Part shown: positions 1 through 5,885 of the stretch, piece by piece | Layout of the letters: the number at the start of each line of letters is the position of its first letter | Position numbering within the stretch: position 1 is the first letter of the stretch | NCBI GenBank assembly: GCA_002440625.1 | Contig: DJUV01000162.1 | Span: 1-9,052, forward strand | Length of the DNA stretch: 9,052 bases | Direction of reading: 5' to 3' | DNA from: Rhodobacteraceae bacterium UBA6273 | GTDB taxonomy: Bacteria > Pseudomonadota > Alphaproteobacteria > Rhodobacterales > Rhodobacteraceae | Program-made: the position numbers and the translations under genes | Notes under the pieces: model-generated | Database searches by the model: none | What the model saw: the letters and a program-made list of their open reading frames with translations, nothing else | What the model was told of the DNA's origin: nothing

Positions 1-624
1 GCCGATTACTGGCGCTGGTGGCTTCTCTCCCACGCCCCCGAAAGCTCCGACAGCGAGTTTACCTGGGAAAACTTCCAGACCTCGGTGAACAAGGATCTCG
101 CCGACGTGCTGGGCAACTTTGTCTCGCGCATCACCAAGTTCTGCCGGTCGAAATACGGCGAGCAAGTCCCGGCGGGCGGCGAAACCGGCGGCCGCGCGAC
201 GGCGCTGATCGAGGAACTGGAAGCCCGCGTCCGCGCCTATGAAGCCCACATGGAAGCGATGGAAGTCCGGAAAGCCGCGACCGAATTGCGCGCCATCTGG
301 GTCGCGGGCAACGAATACCTGCAATCCGCCGCGCCCTGGACCGTCTTCAAGGATGACCCCGAGCGCGCCGCCGCCATGGTGCGCCTCGGCCTGAACCTGA
401 TCCGGCTCTACGCGATCCTTTCGGAACCCTTCATCCCCGATGCCTCGGCCAAGATGCTCGCCGCCATGCATTGCACCGACAAGACCTGGCCCGGCAACAT
501 CGCCGAAGCGCTGGCCGTGCTCCAGCCCGGCCATGCCTTCACCACGCCCGAGGTGCTTTTCGCGAAGATCGCCGACGAGGAACGCGAGGACTGGGCGAAA
601 AGGTTCAGCGGCATCCGCACGTAG
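1..624 (+). CDS. metG: Methionyl-tRNA synthetase, C-terminal part (5' end outside window)
   Basis: This is the last 207 codons of a cytosolic class I aminoacyl-tRNA synthetase that charges tRNA-Met. The reading frame is open from the first base, starting ADYWRWWLL, and ends at TAG 622-624. The visible part is the helical anticodon-binding domain. It contains [11 protein letters not shown] (the segment entering the helical bundle) and N-E-Y-L-x5-P-W; the Trp codon at 337-339 corresponds to the anticodon-reading Trp known in E. coli MetRS. The Rossmann catalytic domain with HIGH and KMSKS lies upstream of the window. No C-terminal tRNA-binding (EMAP-like) dimerisation domain follows, so this is the short form. 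The last two bases of the stop codon are also the first two bases of a 24-bp palindrome. Identification is by family resemblance and is firm. Confidence 0.93.
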   Translation, partial: ADYWRWWLLSHAPESSDSEFTWENFQTSVNKDLADVLGNFVSRITKFCRSKYGEQVPAGGETGGRATALIEELEARVRAYEAHMEAMEVRKAATELRAIWVAGNEYLQSAAPWTVFKDDPERAAAMVRLGLNLIRLYAILSEPFIPDASAKMLAAMHCTDKTWPGNIAEALAVLQPGHAFTTPEVLFAKIADEEREDWAKRFSGIRT

Positions 625-646
625 GATGGGCAATATTGCCCATCCT
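623..646. repeat. 24-bp perfect palindrome, copy 1
   Basis: A perfect palindrome centred on AATATT (632-637), with core GGGCAATATTGCCC flanked by AGGAT/ATCCT. The same 24 bases recur at 1862-1885. As RNA it could fold into a stem of about 10 bp with a 4-nt ATAT loop. It overlaps the metG stop codon and is not followed by a T run, so it is not a classical rho-independent terminator. It may act as an mRNA 3' stabiliser, a rho-assisted end or a REP-like intergenic unit (inference). Confidence 0.85.
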
Positions 647-690
647 GTTGATGGGACCCTGTGCCGCACGGCCTGACCCAAAGCATAACC

Positions 691-718
691 TCGACAGAGC
701 CCCATCCGACCGTATATG
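691..718 (+). promoter_or_regulatory. Candidate sigma-70 promoter of the desaturase gene
   Basis: TCGACA (691-696, 5 of 6 bases to the -35 consensus), a 16-bp spacer, then TATATG (713-718, 4 of 6 to the -10 consensus). It would start transcription near 725 and leave a leader of about 110 nt before the ATG at 838. It lies behind the metG-end palindrome, in agreement with an independent transcription unit. This is pattern matching only. Confidence 0.4.
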
Positions 719-837
719 AACCGCGGAAATGATATGCGGCATCGCTGCCGGTCGATTCCTGCGGGTTCACGGACCGGATGGCGACACCAAGGCGACCCAG
801 CCGCGTAGATAAGAATACCTGAAGGGGATGCCTCAAG

Positions 838-1857
838 ATGCCGAACGCCGCGCCGAAAGCGCCCACTGATTGGGTGCGGGTTCTTGCCGCCTACCGTGAA
901 CCCGACACAAGGCGCAGCCTTCTGGAACTCGGCGTCACGCTTCTGCCCTTCCTCGCGATCTTCGCGCTCGCCTGGTGGATGCTGTCCTACAGTGCGATTG
1001 CCGCCTTCGCGCTGGCGGTGCTGAACGCCGGTTTCCTCGTCCGGCTCTTCGTCATCCAGCACGACTGCGGCCACGGCAGCTACCTCAGCAACCGCACGAT
1101 GTCCGACTGGGTCGGCCGGGTGATCGGCGTCCTGACCCTCACGCCATATGACGTCTGGCGCAGGACCCATGCGATCCACCATGCCGGCGCCGGCAATCTC
1201 GACCACCGCGGCGTCGGTGACATCGTCACCCTGACCGTCGCCGAATACCGCGCCCTTTCTCCCCTCCGCCGGTTCCAGTACCGGCTTTACCGCAATCCGG
1301 TGACGCTTTTCCTCATCGGCCCCGTCTTCATCTTCGTCCTGCAGAACCGCCTGCCCATCGGCCTGATGCGCGCCGGGACGCAGTACTGGACCAGCGCGAT
1401 GAGCACGAACCTGGCGCTCGCCGTCATCTTCGGGACGCTCTACTGGTTCGGCGGCTGGCAGGTTCTGGCCCTCGTCGTGGCGCCGACGGTTTTGATCGCA
1501 AGTGCTGCGGGCATGTGGCTCTTCTTCGTCCAGCACCAGTTCGAGGAAACGCATTGGGAACGGGGCGACAACTGGCAGGTGCATGACGCGGCGCTGAACG
1601 GCAGTTCCAACTACGTCCTGCCGCCGGTGCTGCGCTGGTTCTCGGGCAACATCGGCATCCACCACGTCCACCACCTTTACGCCCGCATCCCCTTCTACCG
1701 CCTGCCCGAGGTTCTGCGCGACCACGCCGCCCTCGCCAATGCCCAGCGCCTGACGCTCCTCGAAAGCTTCGCCTGCGCGCGGCTCCACCTCTGGGACGAG
1801 ACCGGCCGCCGGCTCCTCTCCTTCGCCGAGGCGCGGAAGCTGCCCGTTACGGCCTGA
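838..1857 (+). CDS. Membrane fatty acid desaturase
   Basis: A 339-residue integral membrane di-iron desaturase of the FA_desaturase family, which inserts a cis double bond into acyl chains using O2 and reducing equivalents. All three histidine boxes are present: HDCGH at residues 75-79, HAIHH at 111-115 and HHVHH at 275-279. Box 3 is followed by LYARIPFYRLPE, typical of acyl-lipid delta-12/omega-6 type enzymes. Hydrophobic segments lie near residues 33-51, 53-73, 152-166, 188-203 and 207-229, so the His boxes would face the cytoplasm in the usual topology. The ATG at 838 is supported by GAAGGGGA at 821-828. No ferredoxin, cytochrome or reductase gene is adjacent, so the electron donor must be encoded elsewhere. 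Regiospecificity cannot be read from sequence; delta-12 or another omega-6-like activity is inference. A candidate promoter lies at 691-718 and a palindrome directly follows the stop codon. Confidence 0.9.
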   Translation: MPNAAPKAPTDWVRVLAAYREPDTRRSLLELGVTLLPFLAIFALAWWMLSYSAIAAFALAVLNAGFLVRLFVIQHDCGHGSYLSNRTMSDWVGRVIGVLTLTPYDVWRRTHAIHHAGAGNLDHRGVGDIVTLTVAEYRALSPLRRFQYRLYRNPVTLFLIGPVFIFVLQNRLPIGLMRAGTQYWTSAMSTNLALAVIFGTLYWFGGWQVLALVVAPTVLIASAAGMWLFFVQHQFEETHWERGDNWQVHDAALNGSSNYVLPPVLRWFSGNIGIHHVHHLYARIPFYRLPEVLRDHAALANAQRLTLLESFACARLHLWDETGRRLLSFAEARKLPVTA

Positions 1858-1861
1858 GCGC

Positions 1862-1885
1862 AGGATGGGCAATATTGCCCATCCT
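1862..1885. repeat. 24-bp perfect palindrome, copy 2
   Basis: Identical over all 24 bases to 623-646, and begins 4 bp after the desaturase stop codon (TGA 1855-1857). The right flank continues AC (1886-1887), while copy 1 has GT on its left flank (621-622). Together they suggest an ancestral 28-bp palindrome with GT...AC ends, one end decayed in each copy. There is no T tract on either side. Confidence 0.85.
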
Positions 1886-1931
1886 ACTCCCCTACCCGCG
1901 ACCCACCGGACCAGCCTTCCCGCCCCCCCTT

Positions 1932-1950
1932 GTCGGGCAAAATGCCCGAC
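1932..1950. repeat. Intergenic inverted repeat GTCGGGC-N5-GCCCGAC
   Basis: Perfect 7-bp arms around AAAAT, lying between the convergent desaturase and cold-shock genes. The core GGGCAAAATGCCC is close to the GGGCAATATTGCCC core of the 24-bp palindrome 46 bp away, but the outer arms differ. No T run follows in either direction. It may contribute to transcript ends from the + strand; its function is unknown. Confidence 0.55.
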
Positions 1951-1998
1951 GCTTGCCATACGCTTGCGGGACGGATGCCATACACCGGCTTCGCAATG

Positions 1999-2028
1999 AA
2001 AAAGGGCGGAGCCTAGGCCCCGCCCTTT
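1999..2028 (-). terminator. Rho-independent terminator of the cold-shock gene
   Basis: Read on the minus strand, a 9-bp stem (AAAGGGCGG 2001-2009 with CCGCCCTTT 2020-2028) encloses a 10-nt loop that can itself pair partly. It is followed by a T run (complement of A 1999-2003). It lies 37 bp beyond the cold-shock stop codon, which fits termination of a single-gene transcript. Confidence 0.8.
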
Positions 2029-2065
2029 CCCGAAAACCCGGCCCGATCGCTCAGGCCGCCAAAGC

Positions 2066-2272
2066 TCAGGCGAGCTTCAGGTTCGTCGCCGATTCCCGAC
2101 CGTCACGGCCCGGCTCGATGTCGAAGGAGACCTTCTGGCCGTCCTTCAGTTCACGGATGCCGGCGCGCTCAACCGCCGAGATATGGACGAACACGTCCTT
2201 CTTGCCACCATCGGGGGCGATGAAGCCGAAGCCCTTGGTAGCGTTGAACCATTTCACGGAGCCCGTAGCCAT
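2066..2272 (-). CDS. Cold-shock domain protein (CspA family)
   Basis: A 68-residue single-domain cold-shock protein: a five-stranded OB fold that binds single-stranded RNA and DNA and keeps transcripts unfolded, in the cytoplasm. Both nucleic-acid motifs are intact: RNP1 KGFGFI at residues 13-18 and RNP2 VFVHIS at 27-32, after the family's usual start [10 protein letters not shown]. The length is typical. The ATG at 2272 is chosen because AGGAGA (complement of 2280-2285) sits 7 nt upstream and homologues begin there; ATG codons further upstream in frame would add an unrelated tail. It forms a single-gene unit with a candidate promoter at 2395-2423, a leader of about 115 nt and a terminator at 1999-2028. 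Whether it is cold-induced, growth-phase-controlled or constitutive cannot be told from the sequence. Confidence 0.93.
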   Translation of the reverse strand: MATGSVKWFNATKGFGFIAPDGGKKDVFVHISAVERAGIRELKDGQKVSFDIEPGRDGRESATNLKLA

Positions 2273-2390
2273 CGTGATGTCTCCTGTCATAATGCCGCCC
2301 GCGAGGATGCAGCGGCCCGGCGCAGTCAGTCGCAATCGAAGAACTGAGGCCGAGTGACGGAGACAGCAGTCGATAGGGTAACGTCGCGGT
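2273..2390 (-). promoter_or_regulatory. Probable long 5' leader of the cold-shock mRNA
   Basis: About 115 nt without a credible gene separate the candidate start of transcription from the cold-shock ATG. Long structured leaders are known for CspA-type mRNAs and act in temperature-dependent translation. Here GCCGC and GCGGC (minus strand, around 2290-2312) can pair just upstream of the ribosome binding site. No conserved cold-box was recognised, so the regulatory role is inference. Confidence 0.35.
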
Positions 2391-2394
2391 GAAC

Positions 2395-2423
2395 GACATA
2401 GCCGAAAAAGTGATGATTCACAA
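2395..2423 (-). promoter_or_regulatory. Candidate promoter of the cold-shock gene
   Basis: On the minus strand TTGTGA (complement of 2418-2423), a 17-bp spacer and TATGTC (complement of 2395-2400). The spacing is ideal, but matches to consensus are only 4 of 6 and 3 of 6. It lies directly behind the terminator-like hairpin of the upstream nucleotidase gene, where an independent promoter is expected. Confidence 0.3.
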
Positions 2424-2454
2424 GGCCCGGCAAGGGAATGCCCCGTGCCGGGCC
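2424..2454 (-). terminator. Hairpin behind the nucleotidase gene, probable terminator
   Basis: A 9-bp perfect G+C-rich stem (GGCCCGGCA 2424-2432 with TGCCGGGCC 2446-2454) and a 13-nt loop, starting 9 bp beyond the nucleotidase stop codon. The following minus-strand bases begin TTGTG, so the T run is poor. Position and stem strength suggest termination, perhaps assisted by rho. Confidence 0.55.
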
Positions 2455-2463
2455 GGATTGTGC

Positions 2464-3978
2464 TCAGTTCGCGCCAAGCTTCCTGATGCGGCCCTCGACC
2501 CCGACGGTGACCTTGCCGGCCTTGGCGACATAGTCGATCACGTCATTGGCCATCAGGTTGCCGTTGCCTTGGTCGATAATGACCTTGCCGCCGCCGAGCG
2601 CGGCATAGCCGTCACCGCCATCAAGGATATAGTCGTTGGCCGCGACCTTGTAGACCTTGTCGGGGTCAAGCGGCGCACCGCCGACCATGACCTCGGACAC
2701 CCGCGATCCGGCCGGGGCAGAGGCGTCGAAGGCATAGGTGAGGCCGGAGACCTGCGGGAACCTTCCCGCCCCCTTCTCGACCTGACTCACCCCGTTTTCC
2801 AGCGCCGCCAGCACCTGCGAGCCGGGGATCTCCGTCAGGACAGTCGCGTTGCCAAAGGGCAGTTCCGTCAGGATGTCGCGCCGGGTCAGCCTGGTGCCGG
2901 CGTCATAAGTCCGGTCGCCGCGAATGCCGCCGCCATTGGCGATGCCGATATCGGCGCCCGTCGCCGCCCGGATCGCATCGGCGATGAGGTTGCCCATGGC
3001 GCTTTCCTCGGCACGAATCACGTTCCGGCGTGAATCGAGTGGCACCTCCGTCACCCCGATCTCGACATTCAGGCTTTGGTCGAGCTTGGCCTTGAACTCA
3101 TCCACCTTCTTTTGCGTCTCCGGGTCGGGCGTGACCGCCGCAGTATCAATGAAGCGGAAGCCCGGCACCCAGGAGATGGTGCGCTTGCCGTCGTCGTCCT
3201 GACCGATCTCGACCGTCAGGTCGAGTGGCGACAAGAACTGCCCGTCGATCGAGGTCTCGACATAGGCCGTCACCCCGTCATAGGCGGTCGCGTAGGAATG
3301 GTCGTCACCCGACATGATGACATCGAAAGCATGGCTCGCGATCAGCTGGCGGTCGTTCGACATGTCGGTCTGCACGACACCGACGACAAGATCGGCCCCC
3401 TCCTCGCGCGCCTTCCCGGCGGCGGCGATGGCAGTCTCCACCGTTGGCAGGAAGATCAGATCGCCGGTCGAGGCGACCTCAGGCGAGGTATCCTGCGCCA
3501 CCGGGATGAGGGCGATCTTCAGCCCGGCCATTTCCTTGACCATGACCCCGCCAAGGCCGTCGACCGGCGAGCCGTCGGCATTGGTGATGTTGATCGCCGC
3601 CCAGGGGTATTTCGACGCCTTCATCTTCTCGATGAAGTTCTCCGGCCCGAAGTCGAACTCGTGGTTGCCGGGCACGGCAAGGTCGAAAGGCTCCATGTTG
3701 GTCAGGTCAATGGTGTTCTGGCCCTTGTCGAAGCCCGAGAGGAGCGAGGGCGACAGCATGTCGCCATCAAAGACATATAGCGTGTTCGGATTGGCCGCGC
3801 GTTCGGCCTTGGCTGCGGCGTTCAGCCGGGCAAAGCCGCCGCGCCCGTCCTCTTCCTCGAAGTTGTAGGTATCGCCGACGCCGAGGATGGTGAGCTTGAC
3901 GGTCTCGGCATGGGCAACCCCGGCAAGGGCGCTTGCGCTGACAAGAAGGGCTGCAAGGCAGCGGGTTTTGCTGGTCAT
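2464..3978 (-). CDS. Exported 5'-nucleotidase-family metallophosphoesterase with altered metal site
   Basis: A 504-residue two-domain protein of the UshA/YfkN family, whose members hydrolyse nucleotides and other phosphate esters outside the cytoplasm. Residues 1-24 form a signal peptide ending AHA before ET, so it is probably periplasmic. The N-terminal calcineurin-like domain shows D36, FDGD (D73) and GNHEFD (N105, H106, D109). The C-terminal 5_nucleotid_C domain has [16 protein letters not shown] and [11 protein letters not shown]. Compared with E. coli UshA from memory, D-x-H has become D36-T-Y38, the His of the T-H-M-G motif is D205 (T-D-M-S), and G-H-S-Q is G-D225-D-H227. Several metal ligands are therefore replaced, while the catalytic His-Asp pair (H106, D109) is kept. 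The ATG at 3978 is chosen for its GAGGAG ribosome site (complement of 3985-3990) and the signal peptide; an ATG 30 bp upstream lacks both. Single-gene unit; substrate unknown. Confidence 0.87.
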   Translation of the reverse strand: MTSKTRCLAALLVSASALAGVAHAETVKLTILGVGDTYNFEEEDGRGGFARLNAAAKAERAANPNTLYVFDGDMLSPSLLSGFDKGQNTIDLTNMEPFDLAVPGNHEFDFGPENFIEKMKASKYPWAAINITNADGSPVDGLGGVMVKEMAGLKIALIPVAQDTSPEVASTGDLIFLPTVETAIAAAGKAREEGADLVVGVVQTDMSNDRQLIASHAFDVIMSGDDHSYATAYDGVTAYVETSIDGQFLSPLDLTVEIGQDDDGKRTISWVPGFRFIDTAAVTPDPETQKKVDEFKAKLDQSLNVEIGVTEVPLDSRRNVIRAEESAMGNLIADAIRAATGADIGIANGGGIRGDRTYDAGTRLTRRDILTELPFGNATVLTEIPGSQVLAALENGVSQVEKGAGRFPQVSGLTYAFDASAPAGSRVSEVMVGGAPLDPDKVYKVAANDYILDGGDGYAALGGGKVIIDQGNGNLMANDVIDYVAKAGKVTVGVEGRIRKLGAN

Positions 3979-4007
3979 CGAAATCTCCTCTTGGCTGATA
4001 TGGGCCA

Positions 4008-4036
4008 AGACTGCGGCCTCATCCCGCCCATGTCAA
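4008..4036 (-). promoter_or_regulatory. Candidate promoter of the nucleotidase gene
   Basis: A perfect -35 hexamer TTGACA (complement of 4031-4036) lies in the 106-bp divergent gap. The -10 position about 17 bp downstream (near 4008-4013) matches consensus poorly. Divergent spacing to the DUF952 gene, which starts at 4085, fits. Confidence 0.33.
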
Positions 4037-4084
4037 AGCCTAAGCCCCCATTGACCGCCGACCGGCCAGAAGGCATGAGGGGCC

Positions 4085-4423
4085 ATGCTGATTTTCAAGA
4101 TCCTCCGTCGCCCTGAATGGGACACCTTCCGCCGTGACGGCGCGACTTCCGGTGCGCCCATCGACCTCGCCGACGGCTACATCCATTTCTCGACGGTCGA
4201 ACAGGTGGCCGAAACGGCGGCGAAGCATTTCGCCACCGAAAGCGATCTCGTCCTAGTCGCGGTCGAGGCGGCGCGGCTCGGGGCATCGCTGAAGTGGGAA
4301 CCCTCGCGTGGCGGCGCCTTGTTCCCCCATCTCTACCGCCGCCTCGCCCTGACGGATGTGGTCTGGGACAAGTCGCTGCCCCTCGGCGCCACCGGCCATA
4401 TCTTCCCCGAGGGCGTGCTGTGA
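4085..4423 (+). CDS. DUF952 domain protein
   Basis: A 112-residue cytoplasmic protein of the DUF952 family, whose biochemical role is not established. Family hallmarks visible are DGYIHFST at residues 30-37 and the ESRGG..FPHLY-type block, here [13 protein letters not shown] at 72-84. The domain fills the whole protein and the length is normal. The ATG at 4085 follows GAGGGG (4077-4082) by only 2 nt, but the homologous start (MLIFKI) supports it. It is the first gene of an operon; its TGA (4421-4423) overlaps the pyrD GTG start (4420-4422), implying translational coupling. DUF952 genes beside pyrD recur, as I recall, in related bacteria, but that does not give a function. A distant ADP-ribosyltransferase-like fold has been proposed for this family; I cannot test that here. 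Confidence 0.88.
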   Translation: MLIFKILRRPEWDTFRRDGATSGAPIDLADGYIHFSTVEQVAETAAKHFATESDLVLVAVEAARLGASLKWEPSRGGALFPHLYRRLALTDVVWDKSLPLGATGHIFPEGVL

Positions 4424-5478
4424 CGCTGATCGAGCGGCTCGGGCTTGCAGCACTTCATCGCTGCGACCCCGAACGCGCCCATGCTCTGTCGATCCTCGCG
4501 CTACGAACGGGGCTGGTGCCCCTCGCCGGTACCGTCACTTCGCCCCGGCTCGCCACGACCATCGCCGGACTGAAGCTGCCGAACCCCATCGGCCTCGCGG
4601 CCGGATACGACAAGAACGCCGAAGCGGTCACGCCGCTCAGCCGCGCGGGCTTCGGCTTTGTCGAGGTCGGCGCCGCGACCCCGCTGCCGCAGCCCGGCAA
4701 CCCCAAACCGCGCCTCTTCCGCCTGACCGGGGACCGCGCCGTCATCAACCGCTTCGGCTTCAACAATGAAGGCGCCGGGGTGATCGCCGCGCGGCTCGCC
4801 GCCGCCCGCCGCGAGGTGCCGGTCGGGCTGAACCTCGGCGCCAACAAGACCTCCGCCGACCGGGCGGGCGATTTCGCCAAAGTCCTCGCGACCTGCGGCC
4901 CGCATGTCGATTTCGCCACGGTCAACGTCTCCTCCCCCAATACCGAAAAGCTGCGCGACCTTCAGGGCAAGGCGGCGCTCTCCGCCCTTCTCGCCGGCGT
5001 CCTCGCCACCCGCGACGGACTTGCCCGCCCCCTTCCGGTCTTCCTCAAGATCGCTCCCGACCTCTCCGAAGCCGAACTGGCCGATGTCGCCGAAGTGGCG
5101 CTCGCCTCGGGCATCGACGCGGTGATCGCCACCAACACGACGCTCTCGCGTGATGGCCTGACGAGCGCCGCCAAGGGCGAGGCCGGCGGACTTTCCGGCG
5201 CCCCGCTTTTCGACAAGTCCACCCGCGTTCTCGCCCGGCTGTCAAAACTGACAGAAGGCCGGCTGCCTCTGATCGGCGTCGGCGGCATCGCCTCACCCGA
5301 AGACGCCTATGCCAAGATCCGCGCCGGAGCCGCGGCGGTGCAGCTCTATTCGGCGCTCGTCTACCAAGGCCTGTCGCTTGCTGCCGACATCGCCCGCGGC
5401 CTCGACCGCATCCTCGCGCGGGACGGTTTTGCCAATGTCGCCGAGGCTGTCGGCACCGGACGGGAGGAATGGCTTTGA
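4420..5478 (+). CDS. pyrD: Dihydroorotate dehydrogenase (quinone), class 2
   Basis: A 352-residue FMN enzyme oxidising dihydroorotate to orotate in pyrimidine synthesis and passing electrons to membrane quinone. The short N-terminal helical segment (about residues 1-35) is the membrane-associating part that defines class 2. Then come [15 protein letters not shown] (55-69, FMN barrel start), [17 protein letters not shown] (82-98), [10 protein letters not shown] (109-118), and NVSSPNT (169-175) with S172 as the expected catalytic base. [32 protein letters not shown] and [11 protein letters not shown] (C-terminal phosphate site) complete the barrel. The start is GTG 4420, preceded by GAGGG (4409-4413) at 6 nt and overlapping the DUF952 stop codon; an in-frame ATG at 4294 would add an unrelated tail encoded inside DUF952. 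The end overlaps the arsC-like gene. Confidence 0.95.
   Translation: MTLIERLGLAALHRCDPERAHALSILALRTGLVPLAGTVTSPRLATTIAGLKLPNPIGLAAGYDKNAEAVTPLSRAGFGFVEVGAATPLPQPGNPKPRLFRLTGDRAVINRFGFNNEGAGVIAARLAAARREVPVGLNLGANKTSADRAGDFAKVLATCGPHVDFATVNVSSPNTEKLRDLQGKAALSALLAGVLATRDGLARPLPVFLKIAPDLSEAELADVAEVALASGIDAVIATNTTLSRDGLTSAAKGEAGGLSGAPLFDKSTRVLARLSKLTEGRLPLIGVGGIASPEDAYAKIRAGAAAVQLYSALVYQGLSLAADIARGLDRILARDGFANVAEAVGTGREEWL
5463..5468 (+). promoter_or_regulatory. Ribosome binding site that bears on the arsC-like start
   Basis: GGAGGA, a near-perfect Shine-Dalgarno sequence inside the 3' end of pyrD. It directly abuts the ATG at 5469 (0 nt spacing, poor) but lies 6 nt before the in-frame TTG at 5475 (ideal). 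That TTG overlaps the pyrD stop codon as TTGA, a common coupling arrangement. Confidence 0.65.
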
Positions 5479-5819
5479 CCACAACCATCTGGCACAACCC
5501 GCGCTGCTCCACCTCGCGCGCCACGCTCGCGCTTCTGGAAGCCCACGGCATCAGGCCCGAGATTCGCCTCTACCTCCAGAACCCGCCGACCGAAGCCGAA
5601 CTTCGCGCCGCGCTCAAGGCCCTTGGCCAGCCCGCCCTCGCCTTGGTCCGCCAGAAGGAACCCGCCTTCCGCGAGGCGGGCCTGACCGAGACAAGCCCCG
5701 ACGAGGCCCTCATCGCCGCCATGGCCGCGCATCCGGTCCTGATCGAGCGGCCGCTGGTCCTGCACGATCGCCGCGCCGCCCTTGGCCGCCCGCCGGAAGC
5801 GGTGCTTTCGCTCTTCTGA
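5469..5819 (+). CDS. arsC: ArsC family arsenate reductase (glutaredoxin type)
   Basis: A 116-residue thioredoxin-fold protein of the ArsC/Spx/YffB family. Glutaredoxin-coupled members reduce arsenate to arsenite in the cytoplasm. HNPRCSTSR carries the catalytic Cys13 with Arg17, and the arginines that bind the oxyanion in E. coli ArsC have equivalents here: R61 (LVRQKEP), R94 (IERPLV) and R107 (ALGRPPE). That favours real arsenate reductase chemistry over a YffB-type protein. No arsR, arsB or acr3 gene is near; it is the last gene of the DUF952-pyrD operon and overlaps pyrD, so expression probably follows pyrimidine synthesis rather than arsenic. Coordinates use the ATG, but TTG at 5475 (start of MTTTIWHN) has the better-placed ribosome site and may be the true start. 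Gene symbol by similarity. Confidence 0.85.
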   Translation: MALTTTIWHNPRCSTSRATLALLEAHGIRPEIRLYLQNPPTEAELRAALKALGQPALALVRQKEPAFREAGLTETSPDEALIAAMAAHPVLIERPLVLHDRRAALGRPPEAVLSLF

Positions 5820-5834
5820 GCTTCTTCGTTGTCT

Positions 5835-5885
5835 CAAATACCCCGGGGGAGTCCCGGATTTATCCGGGACGGGGGCAGCGCCCCC
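5835..5885. repeat. Compound hairpin element between convergent genes, possible bidirectional terminator
   Basis: The gap between the convergent arsC-like and MATE genes holds three nested symmetric parts: CCCCGGGG (5841-5848); an 8-bp stem with a TTTA loop (GTCCCGGA 5851-5858 with TCCGGGAC 5863-5870); and GGGGGC-AGC-GCCCCC (5871-5885), which ends in the MATE stop codon. It begins after TCAAATA (5834-5840). Neither strand has a T run, so any termination would be atypical or rho-linked. From memory, elements with an outer frame CAAATA-CCCCGGGGGAG ... GGGGGCAGCGCCCCC are widespread between genes in Rhodobacteraceae with differing inner stems. Confidence 0.6.

Noticed and set aside
748..777. Inverted repeat CCGGTC-N18-GACCGG in the desaturase leader
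   Set aside because: A 6-bp stem with an 18-nt loop is expected by chance in such G+C-rich DNA; no further support as operator or riboswitch.
1875..2357. 160-codon + strand frame spanning the cold-shock gene
   Set aside because: It starts within the palindrome, crosses the terminator and antisense of the cold-shock gene, and shows no domain.
3076..3780. Long + strand open frame opposite the nucleotidase gene (234 codons)
   Set aside because: Antisense shadow of a well-supported gene in G+C-rich DNA; Arg/Gly/Asp-rich with no domain and no ribosome site.
3991..4008. TTGGC-N8-GCCAA inverted repeat near the possible nucleotidase transcription start
   Set aside because: The arms are only 5 bp and the promoter itself is weakly supported, so an operator call would be guesswork.
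4294..4419. 42-residue N-terminal extension of PyrD from an in-frame ATG
   Set aside because: It lies entirely inside the DUF952 gene, is Pro/Arg-rich as expected of an out-of-frame reading of G+C-rich coding DNA, and matches no DHODH N terminus; GTG 4420 has a good ribosome site.
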